64,000 nucleotides of DNA from Arenicola marina (taxonomy: Eukaryota > Annelida > Polychaeta > Arenicolidae). The translations under genes and the position numbers were made by a program. Under the pieces are notes generated by a model. That model was not told where the DNA came from. It saw only the letters and a program-made list of their open reading frames with translations, and searched no databases. Positions within the stretch are counted from its first letter, which is position 1, and each line of letters starts with the position of its first letter. Below, piece by piece: positions 22,255-34,438 of the stretch. The stretch is from assembly GCA_964019135.1 (NCBI GenBank), contig CAXHSH010000579.1, forward strand, positions 1 through 64,000. The letters run 5' to 3'.

Positions 22255-22764
22255 TTTCTGCCGGTATCTTTGTTGTTTTTTAGGGGAAAACAATCGTAAT
22301 AATCCGATGAGCCGCAAACAATTATTAGCCTGATGCGTAGGATGTCAGAGCGTTTGAAATGGTGACGCGTCCTCCTGCTCGGTCCGTGGCTAATGATGAT
22401 TCAAGGGAGAAAAACACTTGCGGCTCTTGCGATTGGGAATGGCCGCGGCTCACTTAATATTGAAGGTACAGAGCTGGGACCGGTTTCAAACGACGGGGAA
22501 AGGTAAAATGTAGCGATAAGGATTGCTATTGGTTAAGTGGTTCGAGAATTTACGGCGCTAGAGGTTGCTGTAACGGACCACCCCTTTTCATCCCGTTACA
22601 AATGATTAGTGCACGGCGAAATCTCACAGGCCCGCGATGGTTTGGGTATCGACGTTTGCTGAAGGGGTGCCACGTTTCTTATACAAATGCGTGCGGCGGC
22701 TGCTTATCATGTCAGTTGAACGTGTCCATGTCATTTTGTAAGTCGAAGGTGGCGTTTATACGAC

Positions 22765-22884
22765 ATCTACGGCCATACTACGTTGAAAGCACCGGTTCCC
22801 GTCCGATCACCGAAGTTAAGCAACGTCGGGCCCGGTTAGTACTTGGATGGGTGACCGCCTGGGAATACCGGGTGCTGTAGAATT
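22765..22884 (+). rRNA. 5S: 5S rRNA gene, unit 36 (type II)
   Basis: Helix II complete, C35. The upstream base at -7 region is gtttatac. T8 terminator; the backup T-run is followed by ggggg. Confidence 0.97.
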
Positions 22885-23395
22885 TTTTTTGCCGGTATCT
22901 TTGTTGTTTTTTGGGGGAAAACAATCGTAATAATCCGATGAGCCGCAAACAATTATTAGCCTGATGCGTAGGATGTCCGAGCGTTTGAAATGGTGACGCA
23001 TCCTCCTGCTCGGTCCGTGGCTAATGATGATTCAAGGAAGAAAAACACTTGCGGCTCTTGCGATTGGGAATGGCCGCGGCTCACTTAATATTGAAGGTAC
23101 AGAGCTGGGACCGGTTTCAAACGACGGGGAAAGGTAAAATGTAGCGATAAGGATTGCTATTGGTTAAGTGGGTCGAGAATTTACGGCGCTAGAGGTTGAT
23201 GTAACGGACCACCCCTTTTCATCCCGTTACAAATGATTAGTGCACGGCGAAATCTCACAGGCCCGCGATGGTTTGGGTATCGACGTTTGCTGAAGGGGTG
23301 CCACGTTTCTTATACAAATGCGTGCGGCGGCTGCTTATCATGTCAGTTGAACGTGTCCATGTCATTTTGTAAGTCGAAGGTGGCGTTTATACGAC

Positions 23396-23515
23396 ATCTA
23401 CGGCCATACCAGGTTGAAAGCACCGGTTCTCGTCCGATCACCGAAGTTAAGCAACGTCGGGCCCGGTTAGTACTTGGATGGGTGAACGCCTGGGAATACC
23501 GGGTGCTGTAGAATT
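23396..23515 (+). rRNA. 5S: 5S rRNA gene, unit 37 (type III, C91A)
   Basis: Helix II clash plus loss of the loop D closing pair. T5-C-T terminator, followed by ggtacc for ggtatc. Confidence 0.96.
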
Positions 23516-24025
23516 TTTCTGCCGGTACCTTTGTTGCTTTTTAGGGGAAAACAATCGTAATAATCCGATGAGCCGCAAACAATTATTAGCCTTATGCGTA
23601 GGATGTCAGAGCGTTTGAAATGGTGACGCGTCCTTCTGCTCGGTCCGTGGCTAATGATGATTCAAGGGAGAAAAACACTTGCGGCTCTTGCGATTGAGAA
23701 TGGCCGCGGCTCACTTAATATTGAAGGTACAGAGCTGGGACCGGTTTCAAACGACGGGGAAAGGTAAAATGTAGCGAAAAGGATTGCTATTGGTTAAGTG
23801 GGTCGAGAATTTACGGCGCTAGAGGTTGCTGTAACGGACCACCCCTTTTCATCCCGTTACAAATGATTAGTGCACGGCGAAATCTCACAGGCCCGCGATT
23901 TTTTGGGTATCGACGTTTGCTGAAGGGGTGCCACGTTTCTTATACAAATGCGTGCGGCGGCTGCTTATCATGTCAGTTGAACGTGTCCATGTCATTTTGT
24001 AAGTCGAAGGTGGCGTTTATACGAC

Positions 24026-24145
24026 ATCTACGGCCATACCACGTTGAAAGCACCGGTTCTCGTCCGATCACCGAAGTTAAGCAACGTCGGGCCAGGTTAG
24101 TACTTGGATGGGTGAACGCCTGGGAATACCGGGTGCTGTAGAATT
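24026..24145 (+). rRNA. 5S: 5S rRNA gene, unit 38 (type I, C69A, C91A)
   Basis: Helix II is canonical, but C69A breaks the C69-G106 pair of helix V inside the intermediate element, and C91A breaks the loop D closing pair. T5-C-T terminator. Likely non-functional or poorly transcribed (inference). The spacer has gattttttggg. Confidence 0.96.
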
Positions 24146-24161
24146 TTTCTGCCGGTATCTT

Positions 24162-24167
24162 TATTAT
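24162..24167 (+). other. ATTAT-type 5-nt insertion in a spacer
   Basis: Between the terminator and backup T-run of unit 38 the spacer reads tctttattatattgc where others read tctttgttgc, lengthening this unit to 635 bp. Repeated after unit 44 near 27949-27954. Confidence 0.85.
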
Positions 24168-24660
24168 ATTGCTTTTTAGGGGAAAACAATCGTAATAATC
24201 CGATGAGCCGCAAACAATTATTAGCCTGATGCGTAGGATGTCAGAGCGTTTGAAATGGTGACGCGTCCTCCTGCTCGGTCCGTGGCTAATGATGATTCAA
24301 GGGAGAAAAACACTTGCGGCTCTTGCGATTGGGAAGGGCCGCGGCTCACTTAATATTGAAGGTACAGAGCTGGGACCGGTTTCGAACGACGGGGAAAGGT
24401 AAAATGTAGCGAAAAGATTTGCTATTGGTTAAGTGGGTCGAGAATTTACGGCGCTAGAGGTTGCTGTAACGGACCACCCCTTTTCATCCCGTTACAAATG
24501 ATTAGTGCACGGCGAAATCTCACAGGCCCGCGATGGTTTGGGTATCGACGTTTGCTGAAGGGGTGCCACGTTTCTTATACAAATGCGTGCGGCGGCTGCT
24601 TATCATGTCAGTTGAACGTGTCCATGTCATTTTGTAAGTCGAAGGTGGCGTTCATACGAC

Positions 24661-24780
24661 ATCTACGGCCATACTACGTTGAAAGCACCGGTTCCCGTCC
24701 GATCACCGAAGTTAAGCAACGTCGGGCCCGGTTAGTACTTGGATGGGTGACCGCCTGGGAATACCGGGTGCTGTAGAATT
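24661..24780 (+). rRNA. 5S: 5S rRNA gene, unit 39 (type II)
   Basis: Helix II complete, C35. T8 terminator. The spacer has gggaagggccg and tttcgaacg, shared with unit 45. Confidence 0.97.
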
Positions 24781-25291
24781 TTTTTTGCCGGTATCTTTGT
24801 TGTTTTTTAGGGGAAAACAATCGTAATAATCCGATGAGCCGCAAACAATTATTAGCCTGATGCGTAGGATGTCCGAGCGTTTGAAATGGTGACGCATCCT
24901 CCTGCTCGGTCCGTGGCTAATGATGATTCAAGGGAGAAAAACACTTGCGGCTCTTGCGATTGGGAATGGCCGCGGCTCACTTAATATTGAAGGTACAGAG
25001 CTGGGACCGGTTTCAAACGACGGGGAAAGATAAAATGTAGCGATAAGGATTGCTATTGGTTAAGTGGGTCGAGAATTTACGGCGCTAGAGGTTGATGTAA
25101 CGGACCACCCCTTTTCATCCCATTACAAATGATTAGTGCACGGCGAAATCTCACAGGCCCGCGATGGTTTGGGTATCGACGTTTGCTGAAGGGGTGCCAC
25201 GTTTCTTATACAAATGCGTGCGGCGGCTGCTTATCATGTCAGTTGAACGTGTCCATGTCATTTTGTAAGTCGAAGGTGGCGTTCATACGAC

Positions 25292-25411
25292 ATCTACGGC
25301 CATACCAGGTTGAAAGCACCGGTTCTCGTCCGATCACCGAAGTTAAGCAACGTCGGGCCCGGTTAGTACTTGGATGGGTGACCGCCTGGGAATACCGGGT
25401 GCTGTAGAATT
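25292..25411 (+). rRNA. 5S: 5S rRNA gene, unit 40 (type III)
   Basis: G17-G61 clash only. T7 terminator. The spacer has ggaaagataaaatg. Confidence 0.97.
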
Positions 25412-25921
25412 TTTTTGCCGGTATCTTTGTTGTTTTTTAGGGGAAAACAATCGTAATAATCCTATGAGCCGCAAGCAATTATTAGCCTGATGCGTAGGAT
25501 GTCAGAGCGTTTGAAATGGTGACGCATCCTCCTGCTCGGTCCGTGGCTAATGATGATTCAAGGGGGAAAAACACTTGCGGCTCTTGCGATTGGGAATGGC
25601 CGCGGCTCACATAATATTGAAGGTACAGAGCTGGGACCAGTTTCAAACGACGGGGAAAGGTAAAGTGTAGCGATAAGGATTGCTATTGGTTAAGTGGGTC
25701 GAGAATTTCCGGCGCTAGAGGTTGCTGTAACGGACCACCCCTTTTCATCCCGTTACAAATGATTAGTGCACGGCGAAATCTCACAGGCCCGCGATGGTTT
25801 GGGTATCGACGTTTGCTGAAGGGGTGCCACGTTTCTTATACAAATGCGTGCGGCGGCTGCTTATCATGTCAGTTGAACGTGTCCATGTCATTTTGTAAGT
25901 CGAAGGTGGCGTTCATACGAC

Positions 25922-26041
25922 ATCTACGGCCATACCAGATTGAAAGCACCGGTTCTCGTCCGATCACCGAAGTTAAGCAACGTCGGGCCCGGTTAGTACT
26001 TGGATGGGTGACCGCCTGGGAATACCGGGTGCTGTAGAATT
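25922..26041 (+). rRNA. 5S: 5S rRNA gene, unit 41 (type IV)
   Basis: Two helix II mismatches. T5-C-T terminator. Its spacer is of the tttccgg kind with caaggggg, otherwise seen before type III or II genes (units 47, 49). Confidence 0.97.
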
Positions 26042-26551
26042 TTTCTGCCGGTATCTTTGTTGTTTTTTAGGGGAAAACAATCGTAATAATCCGATGAGCC
26101 GCAAACAATTATTAGCCTGATGCGTAGGATGTCAGAGCGTTTGAAATGGTGACGCGTCCTCCTGCTCGGTCCGTGGCTAATGATGATTCAAGGGAGAAAA
26201 ACACTTGCGGCTCTTGCGATTGGGAATGGCCGCGGCTCACTTAATATTGAAGGTACAGAGCTGGGACCGGTTTCAAACGACGGGGAAAGGTAAAATGTAG
26301 CGATAAGGATTGCTATTGGTTAAGTGGTTCGAGAATTTACGGCGCTAGAGGTTGCTGTAACGGACCACCCCTTTTCATCCCGTTACAAATGATTAGTGCA
26401 CGGCGAAATCTCACAGGCCCGCGATGGTTTGGGTATCGACGTTTGCTGAAGGGGTGCCACGTTTCTTATACAAATGCGTGCGGCGGCTGCTTATCATGTC
26501 AGTTGAACGTGTCCATGTCATTTTGTAAGTCGAAGGTGGCGTTTATACGAC

Positions 26552-26671
26552 ATCTACGGCCATACTACGTTGAAAGCACCGGTTCCCGTCCGATCACCGA
26601 AGTTAAGCAACGTCGGGCCCGGTTAGTACTTGGATGGGTGACCGCCTGGGAATACCGGGTGCTGTAGAATT
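26552..26671 (+). rRNA. 5S: 5S rRNA gene, unit 42 (type II)
   Basis: Duplicate of unit 36 (offset 3787), including ggggg after the backup run. T8 terminator. Confidence 0.97.
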
Positions 26672-27182
26672 TTTTTTGCCGGTATCTTTGTTGTTTTTTG
26701 GGGGAAAACAATCGTAATAATCCGATGAGCCGCAAACAATTATTAGCCTGATGCGTAGGATGTCCGAGCGTTTGAAATGGTGACGCATCCTCCTGCTCGG
26801 TCCGTGGCTAATGATGATTCAAGGAAGAAAAACACTTGCGGCTCTTGCGATTGGGAATGGCCGCGGCTCACTTAATATTGAAGGTACAGAGCTGGGACCG
26901 GTTTCAAACGACGGGGAAAGGTAAAATGTAGCGATAAGGATTGCTATTGGTTAAGTGGGTCGAGAATTTACGGCGCTAGAGGTTGATGTAACGGACCACC
27001 CCTTTTCATCCCGTTACAAATGATTAGTGCACGGCGAAATCTCACAGGCCCGCGATGGTTTGGGTATCGACGTTTGCTGAAGGGGTGCCACGTTTCTTAT
27101 ACAAATGCGTGCGGCGGCTGCTTATCATGTCAGTTGAACGTGTCCATGTCATTTTGTAAGTCGAAGGTGGCGTTTATACGAC

Positions 27183-27302
27183 ATCTACGGCCATACCAGG
27201 TTGAAAGCACCGGTTCTCGTCCGATCACCGAAGTTAAGCAACGTCGGGCCCGGTTAGTACTTGGATGGGTGAACGCCTGGGAATACCGGGTGCTGTAGAA
27301 TT
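27183..27302 (+). rRNA. 5S: 5S rRNA gene, unit 43 (type III, C91A)
   Basis: Duplicate of unit 37. T5-C-T terminator with ggtacc. Confidence 0.96.
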
Positions 27303-27812
27303 TTTCTGCCGGTACCTTTGTTGCTTTTTAGGGGAAAACAATCGTAATAATCCGATGAGCCGCAAACAATTATTAGCCTTATGCGTAGGATGTCAGAGCG
27401 TTTGAAATGGTGACGCGTCCTTCTGCTCGGTCCGTGGCTAATGATGATTCAAGGGAGAAAAACACTTGCGGCTCTTGCGATTGAGAATGGCCGCGGCTCA
27501 CTTAATATTGAAGGTACAGAGCTGGGACCGGTTTCAAACGACGGGGAAAGGTAAAATGTAGCGAAAAGGATTGCTATTGGTTAAGTGGGTCGAGAATTTA
27601 CGGCGCTAGAGGTTGCTGTAACGGACCACCCCTTTTCATCCCGTTACAAATGATTAGTGCACGGCGAAATCTCACAGGCCCGCGATTTTTTGGGTATCGA
27701 CGTTTGCTGAAGGGGTGCCACGTTTCTTATACAAATGCGTGCGGCGGCTGCTTATCATGTCAGTTGAACGTGTCCATGTCATTTTGTAAGTCGAAGGTGG
27801 CGTTTATACGAC

Positions 27813-27932
27813 ATCTACGGCCATACCACGTTGAAAGCACCGGTTCTCGTCCGATCACCGAAGTTAAGCAACGTCGGGCCAGGTTAGTACTTGGATGGGT
27901 GAACGCCTGGGAATACCGGGTGCTGTAGAATT
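27813..27932 (+). rRNA. 5S: 5S rRNA gene, unit 44 (type I, C69A, C91A)
   Basis: Duplicate of unit 38 with the same helix V and loop D damage. T5-C-T terminator followed by the 5-nt insertion. Confidence 0.96.
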
Positions 27933-28447
27933 TTTCTGCCGGTATCTTTATTATATTGCTTTTTAGGGGAAAACAATCGTAATAATCCGATGAGCCGCAA
28001 ACAATTATTAGCCTGATGCGTAGGATGTCAGAGCGTTTGAAATGGTGACGCGTCCTCCTGCTCGGTCCGTGGCTAATGATGATTCAAGGGAGAAAAACAC
28101 TTGCGGCTCTTGCGATTGGGAAGGGCCGCGGCTCACTTAATATTGAAGGTACAGAGCTGGGACCGGTTTCGAACGACGGGGAAAGGTAAAATGTAGCGAA
28201 AAGATTTGCTATTGGTTAAGTGGGTCGAGAATTTACGGCGCTAGAGGTTGCTGTAACGGACCACCCCTTTTCATCCCGTTACAAATGATTAGTGCACGGC
28301 GAAATCTCACAGGCCCGCGATGGTTTGGGTATCGACGTTTGCTGAAGGGGTGCCACGTTTCTTATACAAATGCGTGCGGCGGCTGCTTATCATGTCAGTT
28401 GAACGTGTCCATGTCATTTTGTAAGTCGAAGGTGGCGTTCATACGAC

Positions 28448-28567
28448 ATCTACGGCCATACTACGTTGAAAGCACCGGTTCCCGTCCGATCACCGAAGTT
28501 AAGCAACGTCGGGCCCGGTTAGTACTTGGATGGGTGACCGCCTGGGAATACCGGGTGCTGTAGAATT
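28448..28567 (+). rRNA. 5S: 5S rRNA gene, unit 45 (type II)
   Basis: Duplicate of unit 39. T8 terminator. Confidence 0.97.
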
Positions 28568-29078
28568 TTTTTTGCCGGTATCTTTGTTGTTTTTTAGGGG
28601 AAAACAATCGTAATAATCCGATGAGCCGCAAACAATTATTAGCCTGATGCGTAGGATGTCCGAGCGTTTGAAATGGTGACGCATCCTCCTGCTCGGTCCG
28701 TGGCTAATGATGATTCAAGGGAGAAAAACACTTGCGGCTCTTGCGATTGGGAATGGCCGCGGCTCACTTAATATTGAAGGTACAGAGCTGGGACCGGTTT
28801 CAAACGACGGGGAAAGATAAAATGTAGCGATAAGGATTGCTATTGGTTAAGTGGGTCGAGAATTTACGGCGCTAGAGGTTGATGTAACGGACCACCCCTT
28901 TTCATCCCATTACAAATGATTAGTGCACGGCGAAATCTCACAGGCCCGCGATGGTTTGGGTATCGACGTTTGCTGAAGGGGTGCCACGTTTCTTATACAA
29001 ATGCGTGCGGCGGCTGCTTATCATGTCAGTTGAACGTGTCCATGTCATTTTGTAAGTCGAAGGTGGCGTTCATACGAC

Positions 29079-29198
29079 ATCTACGGCCATACCAGGTTGA
29101 AAGCACCGGTTCTCGTCCGATCACCGAAGTTAAGCAACGTCGGGCCCGGTTAGTACTTGGATGGGTGACCGCCTGGGAATACCGGGTGCTGTAGAATT
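29079..29198 (+). rRNA. 5S: 5S rRNA gene, unit 46 (type III)
   Basis: Duplicate of unit 40, with gataaaatg in the spacer. T7 terminator. Confidence 0.97.
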
Positions 29199-29708
29199 TT
29201 TTTGCCGGTATCTTTGTTGTTTTTTAGGGGAAAACAATCGTAATAATCCTATGAGCCGCAAGCAATTATTAGCCTGATGCGTAGGATGTCAGAGCGTTTG
29301 AAATGGTGACGCATCCTCCTGCTCGGTCCGTGGCTAATGATGATTCAAGGGGGAAAAACACTTGCGGCTCTTGCGATTGGGAATGGCCGCGGCTCACATA
29401 ATATTGAAGGTACAGAGCTGGGACCAGTTTCAAACGACGGGGAAAGGTAAAGTGTAGCGATAAGGATTGCTATTGGTTAAGTGGGTCGAGAATTTCCGGC
29501 GCTAGAGGTTGCTGTAACGGACCACCCCTTTTCATCCCGTTACAAATGATTAGTGCACGGCGAAATCTCACAGGCCCGCGATGGTGTGAGTATCGACGTT
29601 TGCTGAAGGGGTGCCACGTTTCTTATACAAATGCGTGCGGCGGCTGCTTATCATGTCAGTTGAACGTGTCCATGTCATTTTGTAAGTCGAAGGTGGCGTT
29701 CATACGAC

Positions 29709-29828
29709 ATCTACGGCCATACTACGTTGAAAGCACCGGTTCCCGTCCGATCACCGAAGTTAAGCAACGTCGGGCCCGGTTAGTACTTGGATGGGTGACC
29801 GCCTGGGAATACCGGGTGCTGTAGAATT
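29709..29828 (+). rRNA. 5S: 5S rRNA gene, unit 47 (type II)
   Basis: Type II gene behind a gtgtgag spacer that elsewhere precedes type III. The switch lies between about -120 and residue 15. T8 terminator. Confidence 0.97.
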
Positions 29829-30339
29829 TTTTTTGCCGGTATCTTTGTTGTTTTTTAGGGGAAAACAATCGTAATAATCCGATGAGCCGCAAACAATTAT
29901 TAGCCTGATGCGTAGGATGTCCGAGCGTTTGAAATGGTGACGCATCCTCCTGCTCGGTCCGTGGCTAATGATGATTCAAGGGAGAAAAACACTTGCGGCT
30001 CTTGCGATTGGGAATGGCCGCGGCTCACTTAATATTGAAGGTACAGAGCTGGGACCGGTTTCAAACGACGGGGAAAGGTAAAATGTAGCGATAAGGATTG
30101 CTATTGGTTAAGTGGGTCGAGAATTTACGGCGCTAGAGGTTGATGTAACGGACCACCCCTTTTCATCCCATTACGAATGATTAGTGCACGGCGAAATCTC
30201 ACAGGCCCGCGATGGTTTGGGTATCGACGTTTGCTGAAGGGGTGCCACGTTTCTTATACAAATGCGTGCGGCGGCTGCTTATCATGTCAGTTGAACGTGT
30301 CCATGTCATTTTGTAAGTCGAAGGTGGCGTTCATACGAC

Positions 30340-30459
30340 ATCTACGGCCATACCAGGTTGAAAGCACCGGTTCTCGTCCGATCACCGAAGTTAAGCAACG
30401 TCGGGCCCGGTTAGTACTTGGATGGGTGACCGCCTGGGAATACCGGGTGCTGTAGAATT
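30340..30459 (+). rRNA. 5S: 5S rRNA gene, unit 48 (type III)
   Basis: G17-G61 clash only. T7 terminator. The spacer has ttacgaatg, unique in the window. Confidence 0.97.
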
Positions 30460-30969
30460 TTTTTGCCGGTATCTTTGTTGTTTTTTAGGGGAAAACAATC
30501 GTAATAATCCTATGAGCCGCAAGCAATTATTAGCCTGATGCGTAGGATGTCAGAGCGTTTGAAATGGTGACGCATCCTCCTGCTCGGTCCGTGGCTAATG
30601 ATGATTCAAGGGGGAAAAACACTTGCGGCTCTTGCGATTGGGAATGGCCGCGGCTCACATAATATTGAAGGTACAGAGCTGGGACCAGTTTCAAACGACG
30701 GGGAAAGGTAAAGTGTAGCGATAAGGATTGCTATTGGTTAAGTGGGTCGAGAATTTCCGGCGCTAGAGGTTGCTGTAACGGACCACCCCTTTTCATCCCG
30801 TTACAAATGATTAGTGCACGGCGAAATCTCACAGGCCCGCGATGGTGTGAGTATCGACGTTTGCTGAAGGGGTGCCACGTTTCTTATACAAATGCGTGCG
30901 GCGGCTGCTTATCATGTCAGTTGAACGTGTCCATGTCATTTTGTAAGTCGAAGGTGGCGTTCATACGAC

Positions 30970-31089
30970 ATCTACGGCCATACCAGGTTGAAAGCACCGG
31001 TTCTCGTCCGATCACCGAAGTTAAGCAACGTCGGGCCCGGTTAGTACTTGGATGGGTGACCGCCTGGGAATACCGGGTGCTGTAGAATT
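30970..31089 (+). rRNA. 5S: 5S rRNA gene, unit 49 (type III)
   Basis: G17-G61 clash only. T7 terminator; the backup run is broken (gttgttcttt). Followed by the spacer with SINE copy 5. Confidence 0.97.
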
Positions 31090-31298
31090 TTTTTGCCGGT
31101 ATCTTTGTTGTTCTTTAGGGGTAAACAATCGTAATCATCCGATGAGCCGCAAACAATTATTAGCCTGATGCGTAGGATGTCAGAGCGTTTGAAATGGTGA
31201 CGCATCCTCCTGCTCGGTCCGTGGCTAATGATGATTCAAGGGAGAAAAACACTTGCGGCTCTTGCGATTGGGAATGGCCGCGGCTCACTTAATATTGA

Positions 31299-31486
31299 GG
31301 GGGCCTCCCTGGTGTAGTGGTTAGCGCACTAGACCGCAGATCAATAGGTCCTGGGTTCGAATCCGGGCTCGGGCACCTAATCTGGGGCATGTTTCATTCC
31401 TTCATCCTTCATCGTCTCGGGAGGTTCCTTGGCCCAATTTAGCCTGTATGTGCACAAAAGTGGCCTAAAACACCAACATTCCATTC
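31299..31486 (+). mobile_element. tRNA-derived SINE, copy 5, before unit 50
   Basis: Same site and same duplication (31288-31298 and 31487-31497) as copies 1-4, with one substitution: C at 31427 (gaggttcctt for gaggttactt). Its right flank reads gtaaaatg, not gtcaaatg, and it precedes a type IV gene, not type II. It is the most separated copy. Confidence 0.9.
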
Positions 31487-31798
31487 CTTAATATTGAAGG
31501 TACAGAGCTGGGACCGGTTTCAAACGACGGGGAAAGGTAAAATGTAGCGATAAGGATTGCTATTGGTTAAGTGGGTCGAGAATTTACGGCGCTAGAGGTT
31601 GATGTAACGGACCACCCCTTTTCATCCCGTTACAAATGATTAGTGCACGGCGAAATCTCACAGGCCCGCGATGGTTTGGGTATCGACGTTTGATGATGGG
31701 GTGCTACGTTTCTTATACAAATGCGTGCGGCGGCTGCTTATCATGTCAGTTGAACGTGTCCATGTCATTTTGTAAGTCGAAGGTGGCGTTCATACGAC

Positions 31799-31918
31799 AT
31801 CTACGGCCATACCAGATTGAAAGCACCGGTTCTCGTCCGATCACCGAAGTTAAGCAACGTCGGGCCCGGTTAGTACTTGGATGGGTGACCGCCTGGGAAT
31901 ACCGGGTGCTGTAGAATT
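31799..31918 (+). rRNA. 5S: 5S rRNA gene, unit 50 (type IV)
   Basis: Two helix II mismatches. Shares gtttgatgatgggg with units 10 and 20, but here directly behind a SINE. T7 terminator. Confidence 0.97.
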
Positions 31919-32428
31919 TTTTTGCCGGTATCTTTGTTGTTTTTTAGGGGAAAACAATCGTAATAATCCGATGAGCCGCAAACAATTATTAGCCTGATGC
32001 GTAGGATGTCAGAGCGTTTGAAATGGTGACGCACCCTCCTGCTCGGTCCGTGGCTAATGATGATTCAAGGGAGAAAAACACTTGCGGCTCTTGCGATTGG
32101 GAATGGCCGCGGCTCACATAATATTGAAGGTACAGAGCTGGGACCGGTTTCAAACGACGGGGAAAGGTAAAGTGTAGCGATAAGGATTGCTATTGGTTAA
32201 GTGGGTCGAGAATTTACGGCGCTAGAGTTTGCTGTAACGGACCACCCCTTTTCATCCCGTTACAAATGATTAGTGCACGGCGAAATCTCACAGGCCCGCG
32301 ATGGTTTGAGTATCGACGTTTGCTGAAGGGGTGCCACGTTTCTTATACAAATGCGTGCGGCGGCTGCTTATCATGTCAGTTGAACGTGTCCATGTCATTT
32401 TGTAAGTCGAAGGTGGCGTTCATACGAC

Positions 32429-32548
32429 ATCTACGGCCATACCAGGTTGAAAGCACCGGTTCTCGTCCGATCACCGAAGTTAAGCAACGTCGGGCCCGGT
32501 TAGTACTTGGATGGGTGACCGCCTGGGAATACCGGGTGCTGTAGAATT
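32429..32548 (+). rRNA. 5S: 5S rRNA gene, unit 51 (type III)
   Basis: G17-G61 clash only; matches unit 11. T7 terminator. Confidence 0.97.
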
Positions 32549-33058
32549 TTTTTGCCGGTATCTTTGTTGTTTTTTAGGGGAAAACAATCGTAATAATCCT
32601 ATGAGCCGCAAGCAATTATTAGCCTGATGCGTAGGATGTCAGAGCGTTTGAAATGGTGACGCATCCTCCTGCTCGGTCCGTGGCTAATGATGATTCAAGG
32701 GAGAAAAACACTTGCGGCTCTTGCGATTGGGAATGGCCGCGGCTCACATAATATTGAAGGTACAGAGCTGGGACCAGTTTCAAACGACGGGGAAAGGTAA
32801 AGTGTAGCGATAAGGATTGCTATTGGTTAAGTGGGTCGAGAATTTCCGGCGCTAGAGGTTGCTGTAACGGACCACCCCTTTTCATCCCGTTACAAATGAT
32901 TAGTGCACGGCGAAATCTCACAGGCCCGCGATGGTTTGAGTATCGACGTTTGCTGAAGGGGTGCCACGTTTCTTATACAAATGCGTGCGGCGGCTGCTTA
33001 TCATGTCAGTTGAACGTGTCCATGTCATTTTGTAAGTCGAAGGTGGCGTTCATACGAC

Positions 33059-33178
33059 ATCTACGGCCATACCAGGTTGAAAGCACCGGTTCTCGTCCGA
33101 TCACCGAAGTTAAGCAACGTCGGGCCCGGTTAGTACTTGGATGGGTGACCGCCTGGGAATACCGGGTGCTGTAGAATT
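33059..33178 (+). rRNA. 5S: 5S rRNA gene, unit 52 (type III)
   Basis: G17-G61 clash only. T7 terminator. The spacer is tttccgg but with gtttgag, a combination of the unit 3 and unit 4 kinds. Confidence 0.97.
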
Positions 33179-33688
33179 TTTTTGCCGGTATCTTTGTTGT
33201 TTTTTAGGGGAAAACAATCGTAATAATCCTATGAGCCGCAAGCAATTATTAGCCTGATGCGTAGGATGTCAGAGCGTTTGAAATGGTGACGCATCCTCCT
33301 GCTCGGTCCGTGGCTAATGATGATTCAAGGGAGAAAAACACTTGCGGCTCTTGCGATTGGGAATGGCCGCGGCTCACATAATATTGAAGGTACAGAGCTG
33401 GGACCAGTTTCAAACGACGGGGAAAGGTAAAGTGTAGCGATAAGGATTGCTATTGGTTAAGTGGGTCGAGAATTTCCGGCGCTAGAGGTTGCTGTAACGG
33501 ACCACCCCTTTTCATCCCGTTACAAATGATTAGTGCACGGCGAAATCTCACAGGCCCGCGATGGTGTGAGTATCGACGTTTGCTGAAGGGGTGCCACGTT
33601 TCTTATACAAATGCGTGCGGCGGCTGCTTATCATGTCAGTTGAACGTGTCCATGTCATTTTGTAAGTCGAAGGTGGCGTTAATACGAC

Positions 33689-33808
33689 ATCTACGGCCAT
33701 ACCAGGTTGAAAGCACCGGTTCTCGTCCGATCACCGAAGTTAAGCAACGTCGGGCCCGGTTAGTACTTGGATGGGTGAACGCCTGGGAATACCGGGTGCT
33801 GTAGAATT
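33689..33808 (+). rRNA. 5S: 5S rRNA gene, unit 53 (type III, C91A)
   Basis: Helix II clash plus loss of the loop D closing pair; A at the -7 mark (gttaatac) as in unit 12. T7 terminator. Confidence 0.96.
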
Positions 33809-34318
33809 TTTTTGCCGGTATCTTTGTTGTTTTTTAGGGGTAAACAATCGTAATAATCCGATGAGCCGCAAACAATTATTAGCCTGATGCGTAGGATGTC
33901 AGAGCGTTTGAAATGGTGACGCATCCTCCTGCTCGGTCCGTGGCTAATGATGATTCAAGGGAGAAAAACACTTGCGGCTCTTGCGATTGGGAATGGCCGC
34001 GGCTCACATAATATTGAAGGTACAGAGCTGGGACCGGTTTCAAACGACGGGGAAAGGTAAAATGTAGCGATAAGGATTGCTATTGGTTAAGTGGGTCGAG
34101 AATTTACGGCGCTAGAGGTTGATGTAACGGACCACCCCTTTTCATCCCGTTACAAATGATTAGTGCACGGCGAAATCTCACAGGCCCGCGATGGTTTGGG
34201 TATCGACGTTTGCTGAAGGGGTGCCACGTTTCTTATACAAATGCGTGCGGCGGCTGCTTATCATGTCAGTTGAACGTGTCCATGTCATTTTGTAAGTCGA
34301 AGTTGGCGTTCATACGAC

Positions 34319-34438
34319 ATCTACGGCCATACTACGTTGAAAGCACCGGTTCCCGTCCGACCACCGAAGTTAAGCAACGTCGGGCCCGGTTAGTACTTGG
34401 ATGGGTGACCGCCTGGGAATACCGGGTGCTGTAGAATT
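34319..34438 (+). rRNA. 5S: 5S rRNA gene, unit 54 (type II, T43C)
   Basis: Helix II complete, C35 plus T43C in loop C. T8 terminator. The upstream flank has gaagttggcg. Confidence 0.97.

Larger units (their letters stand above)
21939..29583 (+). repeat. Six-unit block with period 3787
   Basis: About 21939-25796 matches 25726-29583 (units 35-40 and 41-46). Shared private marks include ttttttggggg after units 36 and 42, C69A with C91A in units 38 and 44, and the ATTAT insertion that follows them. The left end is at ttgatg/ttgctg before units 35 and 41. The right end is where unit 47 switches to gtgtgag. Confidence 0.85.
28820..30984 (+). repeat. Two-unit block with period 1261
   Basis: Units 46-47 and 48-49 share spacers, including the rare caaggggg mark. 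The match runs from about 28820 to 29723 and again at 30081 to 30984. It ends where unit 47 becomes type II and unit 49 stays type III, so the junction lies inside the gene. Confidence 0.7.
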
